A DNA stretch of 64,000 bases from Lolium rigidum. Lineage: Eukaryota > Streptophyta > Magnoliopsida > Poales > Poaceae. The first letter of the stretch is position 1. Each line of letters begins with the position of its first letter. The position numbers and the translations under genes were made by a program. The notes below the pieces were generated by a model, which saw nothing but the letters and a program-made list of their open reading frames with translations, did no database searches and was not told where the DNA came from. The stretch spans positions 394,302,249 to 394,366,248 of the forward strand of contig NC_061510.1 in the NCBI RefSeq assembly GCF_022539505.1, read 5' to 3'. Below are positions 58,016 to 64,000 of the stretch, piece by piece.

Positions 58016-58503
58016 CAGTTGACGTCCCGTAAATCGTCCCCAATCGGCGTTGGATTTAGCATTTGGAAAACGTGATTCGATCGTGCCGCGTTTAGGGACG
58101 TCGCTCATCAGTCGCGTCCCCCAAACGCCATCCAAATATCAAAATACTCTTTTTTATTTTTTGCATTTTTATTTCAATAAAGAGAAGAAATATTTCACAA
58201 ACTAATACATAATTGAATTGGAAACGTGGTTTACACGAACACATAATTTGGAACATGGTTTTCACAAACTAATACATAGTTTGAACCATGGTTGACATAA
58301 ATATAAAATATTGCAAAAATAACTAAATCTAACTAGATCGGGCATCGAGTTTCGTGTGTTCGCTGCCACGAAAGAACGATCAAGGGCACACCCAGTCACC
58401 CAAACTGGAAAATCCAGCTGGTGAGGGTGCCCATGTTGGTTCTTCGGAGAAAGAACAACCAGAAACCTCCGTGCATATATTCGCTGCGAAGAAACAACAC
58501 TGT

Positions 58504-58977
58504 TTAGTCGTCGTCCTCCTCGGCGCTATCGCCGTGGTAGTTCCGGCGGCAACGCGTCTCGTCGAACACCTTGACGCTCATGTCCCTGTCGCCATAGTAA
58601 GAGAACACGAGCACGAAGCCAACTTCGAGGCGGTGGTAGCGCGCGAACTTCTCCCAGCCGATGTGGAGGTACATCCTGCCGCGCGCGTCGTAGATCACGT
58701 CGACGATCCACCGGCAGCAGCCGCAGTCATCCTCCCGCAGATGCAGCGAGCCAGGGCGCTCATCACCGGCGACGAAGTCAGCGAAGGTGTCCGTCAGCCT
58801 CTGGATGTTGCGCAGGTCGCCCTTGAGGACGACGATGAACTCGAACAGCACGGGGCCCTCCTCGTCCTGCATGTCCGACGATGAGGACGACGATGGCGTC
58901 GCAAGCGACAGCGAGCGTGCAGCTCTGCCGCGACCACGACCACGGCCGCGAGCTCGGTCTCCGCCTCTACCAACCAT
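58504..58977 (-). CDS. B3-domain-like protein (157 aa, single exon)
   Basis: The protein starts MVGRGGDRARGRGRGRGRAA, an Arg/Gly-rich basic tail, then a Ser run and DMQDEEG. The B3-like fold covers about residues 60-145: GSLHLREDDCGCCRWIVDVIYD, MYLHIGWEKFARYHRLEVGF and VLVFSYYGDRDMSVKVFDETRCRR. The W..FA..H.LE.G..LVF.Y pattern is that of plant B3 (REM-like) DNA-binding proteins. It ends in an acidic EEDDD. No intron. A TATA box is in place upstream (59063-59070). Such short B3 genes are multi-copy in cereals, and this one may be a transposed copy. The frame is intact, so it is possibly expressed. Confidence 0.7.
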   Translation of the reverse strand: MVGRGGDRARGRGRGRGRAARSLSLATPSSSSSSDMQDEEGPVLFEFIVVLKGDLRNIQRLTDTFADFVAGDERPGSLHLREDDCGCCRWIVDVIYDARGRMYLHIGWEKFARYHRLEVGFVLVFSYYGDRDMSVKVFDETRCRRNYHGDSAEEDDD

Positions 58978-59062
58978 GGCGTCGACTCTTGAGATGGTGG
59001 CGGCTAGGGTTGGGGAGGGAGGCGCTAGGGTTTGTGTGTGAGAGGGACGATGAGAGGCTGCC

Positions 59063-59070
59063 TTTTTATA
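59063..59070 (-). promoter_or_regulatory. TATA box of the B3-like gene
   Basis: TATAAAAA on the minus strand, about 90 bp upstream of the start codon at 58977. It leaves room for a 50-60 nt leader. Confidence 0.6.
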
Positions 59071-59347
59071 CGCCGGAGGGAGGCGGGGGAGCGGTGGCGC
59101 TCATTAACGTCGGCACACAGAGCTAGGCGTGACGATACGTTCGCTGCGCCTCTGCGGGAACTGCACCGTCGCTACGCGCCAATAACTTCCGTCGCGAGGT
59201 AGGCGACGGTTAGGTTAAAATTCAATGTGCCGCTGACGGGTCGGCCCCGTCACTCCCCGCCTCGCTTTTCGGTGTGTTCGGCGTCCCCGGAGCGTCCCCT
59301 GTGGGGCGGGGACGGGCTCGGGGCGCCGAACACCGTATCGGGCCGCG

Positions 59348-60877
59348 TGATACGTCTCCGATGTATCGATAATTTCTTATGTTCCATGCCACATTATTGA
59401 TGATATCTACATGTTTTATGCACACTTTATGTCATATTTATGCATTTTCTGGAACTAACCTATTAACAAGATGCCGAAGTGCCAGTTGTTGTTTTCTCGC
59501 TGTTTTTGGTTTCGAAATCCTAGTAAGGAAATATTCTCGGAATTGGACGAAATCAACGCCCGGGGGCCTATTTTCACCGGAAGCATCCGGAACACCCGAG
59601 AGCCGCCAGAGGGGGGCCACAGGGCCCCCAGATGATAGGGTGGCGCGGCCCACCCCCTGGCCGCGCGGCCCTATGGTGTCGTCGCCCCTTCGACCTTCTG
59701 ACGCCGCCTCTTCGCCTATTTAAGCCCCCTCGACCTAAAACCTCGATACAAAAAAGCCACGGTACGAGAAACCTTCCGCGAGCCGCCGCCATCGCGAAGC
59801 CAAGATCCGGGGGACGAGAGTCTCCGTTCCGGCACGCCGCCGGGACGGGAAAGTGCCCCGGAAGGCTCCTCCATCAACACCACCGCCATCTTCATCAACG
59901 CTGTTGTCTCCCATGAGGAGGGAGTAGTTCTCCATCGAGGCTCGGGGCTGTACCGGTAGCTATGTGGTTAATCTCTCTCCTATGTACTTCAATACAATGA
60001 TCTCATGAGCTGCTTTACATGATTGAGATCCATATGATGAGCTTTGTATCGCTACTAGTTGTGTGCTACTCATGTGATGTTATTAAAGTAGTCTATTCCT
60101 CCCGCATGGTGTAAAGGTGACTAGTGTGTGCACCGTGTGGTTCTTGTCGTAGGCTATGATCATGATCTCTTGTAGATTGTGGAGTTAATTATCATTATGA
60201 TAGTATTGATGTGATCTATTCCTCCTTCATAGTGTAATGTGGACGAGTGTGTGCGCTATGTTAGTTCTTGGTTTATTTTGCAATGATCTATTATGCTCTA
60301 AGGTTATTTAAATATGAACATCGAATGTTGTGGAGCTTGTTAACTCCGGCATTGAGGTGCTCTTGTAGCCCTACACAACGACCGGTGTTTGTCATCCAAC
60401 AAAAGAGTGTATGTAGCACATATGAGAAAGAGTTATTTATTATGCGATCAATGTTGAGAGTGTCCACTAGTGAAAGTGTAATCCCTAGGCCTTGTTCCTA
60501 AATATCGCTATCGCTGCTTGTTTATCGTTTTATCGCGTTACTACCGCTGCGTTACTCATCGCTTGTTTACTCGTCCCGGGCAAAGCACTTTTCCGGTGCC
60601 GTTGCCACTCGCTCATACTTATTTATACCACCTGTATTTCACTATCTCTTCGCCGAACTAGTGCACCTATTAGGTGTGTTGGGGACACAAGAGACTTCTT
60701 GCTTTGTGGTTGCAGGGTTGCATGAGAGGGATATCTTTGACCTCTTCCTCCCCGAGTTCGATAAACCTTGGGTGATCCACTTAAGGGAAACTTGCTGCTG
60801 TTCTACAAACCTCTGTTCTTGGAGGCCCAACACTGTCTACAAGAATAGAAGCTCCCGTAGACATCAAGCTATTTTCA
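59348..60877 (+). repeat. 5' LTR of the second gypsy element, about 1530 bp
   Basis: Starts TGATACGTCTCCGATG and ends ..GCTATTTTCA directly before the primer site. It contains a CCTATTTAAGCC word at 59716-59727 that may be its TATA region. It is related to the truncated LTR at 44609. Confidence 0.88.
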
Positions 60878-60893
60878 CGGCGCCGTTGCCGGG
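60878..60893 (+). other. Primer binding site, tRNA-Asp type
   Basis: CGGCGCCGTTGCCGGG follows the LTR end and matches the plant tRNA-Asp 3' complement TGGCGCCGTTGCCGGGGA except at the first base. Confidence 0.85.
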
Positions 60894-61026
60894 AGGAAAG
60901 GTAAAAGGTACTCACACTCCGGATCTCGGCTACTAAGCTATTTTCGCCGTTGTAAGTACTCGAAGCTATTTCCTTTAGATCCTGCAATTGCATCTTTTTG
61001 TTTCTTGTTTACACTAGTTTGGCATA

Positions 61027-61751
61027 ATGGACAACAATGAGCTTCTTATTCTATTTCCTGATTTAAGACATGGATGGTTTGATGCGAAAATTAAAAAACC
61101 CATGGAACATATTAGCATGAATACTTTGAATACCATTGTTGCTAATGATATGGAAAATTCTAAGCTTGGGGAAGCTGGTTTTGATGAGCATGATCTTTTT
61201 AGTCCCCCAAGCATTGATGAGAAAATTTACTTTGATGATACTTTGCCTCCCATATATGATGATTATAATGATAGTAGTCTTTTGGTACCGCCTGTTATGG
61301 AGGATAAATTTGATTATGATTACAATATGCCTCCTATATTTGATGATGAAAATAATAATGATAGCTACTTTGTTGAATTTGCTCCCACTATTACTAATAA
61401 AATTGATTATGCTTATGTGGAGAGTAATAATTTATGCATGAGACTCATGATAAGAATGCTTTATGTGATAGTTATATTGTTGAGTTTGCTCATGATGCTA
61501 CTGAAAGTTATTATGAGAGAGGAAAATATGGTTGTAGAAATTTTCATGTTACTAAAATGCCTCTCTATGTGCTGAAATTTTTGAAGCTACACTTGTTTTA
61601 TCTTCCTATGCTTGTTACTTTGCTCTTCATGAACTTGTTTATTTACAAGATTCCTATGCATAGGAAGCATGTTAGGCTTAAATTTGTTTTGAATTTGCCT
61701 TTTGATGCTCTCTTTTTCTTCAACTACTATTTCTTGCGAGTGCATCATTAA
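61027..61751 (+). pseudogene. Element-specific acidic ORF (non-autonomous gypsy), frameshifted
   Basis: The ATG at 61027 opens MDNNELLILFPDLRHGWFDA, then acidic Asp/Tyr-rich repeats (PPIYDDYNDSS, PPIFDDENNNDS) with the phrase DLFSPPSIDEKIYFDD. The frame shifts near 61434 into a stretch that keeps SYIVEFAHDATESYYERGKYGCRN and a hydrophobic end to 61751. It has no gag knuckle, protease or polymerase motif. Similar sequences are common in Triticeae repeats, but I know no function. The first half is open for 182 codons. Confidence 0.6.
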
Positions 61752-64000
61752 AACTGCTGAGCCCATCTTAATGGCTATAAAGAAAGAACTTCTTGGGAGA
61801 TAACCCATGTGTTTATTTTGCTACAGTACTTTTATTTTGTATTTGTGTCTTGGAAGTTGTTACTACTGTAGCAACCTCTCCTTATCTTATTTTATTGCAT
61901 TGTTGTGCCAAGAAAAGTCTTTGATAGAAATGTTGATACTAGATTTGGATTACTGCGCAGTAACAGATTTCTTTGCTGTCACGAATTTCGACCTGCCCCT
62001 CTGTAGGTAGCTCATAAAAATATGCCAATTTACGTGCGTGATCCTCAGATATGTACGCAACTTTCATTCAATTTGGGCATTTTTATTTGAGCAAGTCTGG
62101 TGCCTCAATAAAATCCATCTTTACGGACTGTTCTGTTTTGACAGATTCTGCCTTTTATTTCGCATTGCCTCTTTTGCTATGTTGGATGAATTTCTTTGTT
62201 CCATTAATGTCCAGTAGCTTTATGCAATGTCCAGAAGTGTTAAGAATGATTGTGTCACCTCCTGAACATGTTAATTTTTATTGTGCACTAACCCTCTAAT
62301 GAGTTGTTTCGAGTTTGGTGTGGAGGAAGTTTTCAAGGGTCAAGAGAGGAGGATGATATACTATGATCAAGAAGAGTGAAAAGTCTAAGCTTGGGGATGC
62401 CCCGGTGGTTCACCCCTGCATATATCAAGAAGACTCAAGCGTCTAAGCTTGGGGATGCCCAAGGCATCCCCTTCTTCATCGACAAATTATCGAGGTTCCT
62501 CCCCTGAAACTATATTTTTATTCCGTCACATCTTATGTACTTTGCTTGGAGCGTCGGTTTGTTTTTGTTTTTTGTTTTGTTTGAATAAAATGGATCCTAG
62601 CATTCACTCGTATGGGAGAGAAACACGCTCCGCTGTAGCATATGGACAAGTATGTCCTTAGGCTTTACTCATAGTATTCATGGCGAAGTTTCTTCTTCGT
62701 TAAATTGTTATATGGTTGGAATTGGAAAATGCTACATGTAGTAATTCTAAAATGTCTTGGATAATTTGATACTTGGCAATTGTTGTGCTCATTTTTAAGC
62801 TCTTGCATCATATACTTTGCACCCATTAATGAAGAAACACTTAGAGCTTGCTAATTTGGTTTGCATATTTGGTTTCTCTAAAGTCTAGATAATTTCTAGT
62901 ATTGAGTTTGAACAACAAGGAAGACGGTGTAGAGTCTTATAATGTTTACAATATGTCTTTTATGTGAGTTTTGCTGCACCGTTCATCCTTGTGTTTGTTT
63001 CAAATAACCTTGCTAGCCTAAACCTTGTATCGAGAGGGAATACTTCTCATGCATCCAAAATCCTTGAGCCAACCACTATGCCATTTGTGTCCACCATACC
63101 TACCTACTACATGGTATTTATCCGCCATTCCAAAGTAAATTGCTTGAGTGCTACCTTTAAAATTCCATCATTCACCTTTGCAATATATAGCTCATGGGAC
63201 AAATAGCTTAAAAACTATTGTGATATTGAATATGTACTTATGCACTTTATCTCTTATTAAGTTGCTTGTTGTGCGATAACCATGTTTCTGGGGACGCCAT
63301 CAACTACTCTTTGTTGAATATCATGTGAGTTGCTATGCATATCCGTCTTGTCTCGAAGTAAGAGAGATCTACCACCTTAATGGTTGGAGCATGCATATTG
63401 TTAGAGAAGAACATTGGGCCGCTAACTAAAGCCATGAATCATGGTGGAAGTTTCAGTTTTGGACATATATCCTCAATCTCATATGAGAATACTAATTGTT
63501 GCCACATGCTTATGCATTAAAGAGGAGTCCATTATCTCGTTGTCCATGTTGTCCCGGTATGGATGTCTAAGTTGAGAATAATCAAAAGCGAGAAATCCAA
63601 AATGCGAGCTTTCTCCTTAGACCTTTGTACAGGCGGCATGGAGGTACCCCTTTGTGACACTTGGTTAAAACATGTGTATTGCGATGATCCGGTAGTCCAA
63701 GCTAATTAGGACAAGGTGCGGGCACTATTAGTATACTATGCATGAGGCTTGCAACTTGTAAGATATAATTTACATAACTCATATCCTTTATTACTACCGT
63801 TGACAAAATTGTTTCATGTTTTCAAAATAAAAGCTCTAGCACAAATATAGCAATCAATGCTTTCCTCTTTGAAGGACCTTTCTTTTACTTTTATGTTGAG
63901 TCAGTTCACCTATCTCTCTCCACCTCAAGAAGCAAACACTTGTGTGAACTCGTGCATTGATTCCTACATACTTGCATATTGCACTTGTTATATTACCTTA
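61752..64000 (+). other. Internal non-coding part of the second gypsy element
   Basis: AT-rich, with no long frame. The phrase TCTAAGCTTGGGGATGCCC occurs at about 62382 and 62440 (a variant at 61158), with GGCATCCCC next to the second copy forming a small inverted repeat. Continues past the window. Confidence 0.6.

Larger units (their letters stand above)
58016..59347 (-). mobile_element. Probable transposed unit carrying the B3 gene
   Basis: Both flanks (58020-58135 and 59220-59340) are rich in CGTCCCC, GGGGACG and CCAAACGCC words that I associate with high-copy grass repeats. The right flank is cut by the LTR at 59348. I could not define clear inverted ends or a target repeat, so the unit is a suspicion rather than a proven element. 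Confidence 0.3.
59348..64000 (+). mobile_element. Second gypsy-type LTR retrotransposon, runs off right edge
   Basis: LTR 59348-60877, then a tRNA-Asp primer site, then an internal region without recognisable reverse transcriptase up to the window end. The tRNA-Asp primer is typical of the Athila/Tat side of plant gypsy elements. The internal region looks non-autonomous in what is visible. The probable left target repeat is CCGCG (59343-59347); its partner is outside the window. Confidence 0.88.

Overview
The window is nuclear DNA of a grass, most likely a pooid (wheat, barley, rye, oat or ryegrass type). Evidence: GT-AG split plant genes, a plant-type U2 snRNA gene, Stowaway MITEs and Ty3/gypsy LTRs beginning TGATACGTC that are familiar from Triticeae and relatives, and a high repeat load. 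There is no bacterial-style operon, CRISPR array or tRNA gene.

Layout. 1-15404 is one degenerate Ty3/gypsy chromovirus (Tekay-like) with about 5-kb LTRs. Its 5' LTR runs off the left edge, and it carries an extra frameshifted ORF between the primer binding site and gag. 15405-17467 is repeat debris with a Stowaway MITE. 17468-37405 is a gene island: U2 snRNA (-) divergent from a PITH-domain gene (+); two LIFEGUARD/Bax-inhibitor genes (-), the second head-to-head with a class A2-like heat-shock factor (+); and a TMEM97-like EXPERA gene (-) with a duplicated last exon. About 36.9-43.7 kb and 45.6-50.4 kb are two copies of one segmental duplication carrying TMEM97 exon 1, Helitron and LINE remnants. 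Comparing them dates and delimits three insertions: a Helitron and a Mutator-type MITE in the first copy, and a CACTA element with a captured CCDC47-like gene piece in the second. A copia fragment and a truncated gypsy LTR lie between the copies. 50.4-53.1 kb holds a GDSL-esterase fragment and a Wali7/AILP-type gene broken by an 8-bp duplication. 53.5-56.5 kb holds two retroposon insertions. 58.5-59.1 kb is a small B3-domain gene (-). From 59348 to the right edge is a second gypsy element with a tRNA-Asp primer site.

How the genes relate. The host genes are ordinary conserved eukaryotic functions: splicing RNA, a proteasome/thioredoxin-associated PITH protein, ER or Golgi cell-death suppressors, a heat-shock transcription factor and an ER sterol/sigma-2-like protein. 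The most informative relations are physical: two divergent promoters of about 330-410 bp, one with a canonical heat-shock element; tandem duplications inside three loci; and nested transposons whose empty sites survive in a paralogous copy. I did not find a convincing wholly new system. The best candidates for new biology are the extra retrotransposon ORF, the alternative last exons of the TMEM97 gene, and the shared LFG/HSF promoter.
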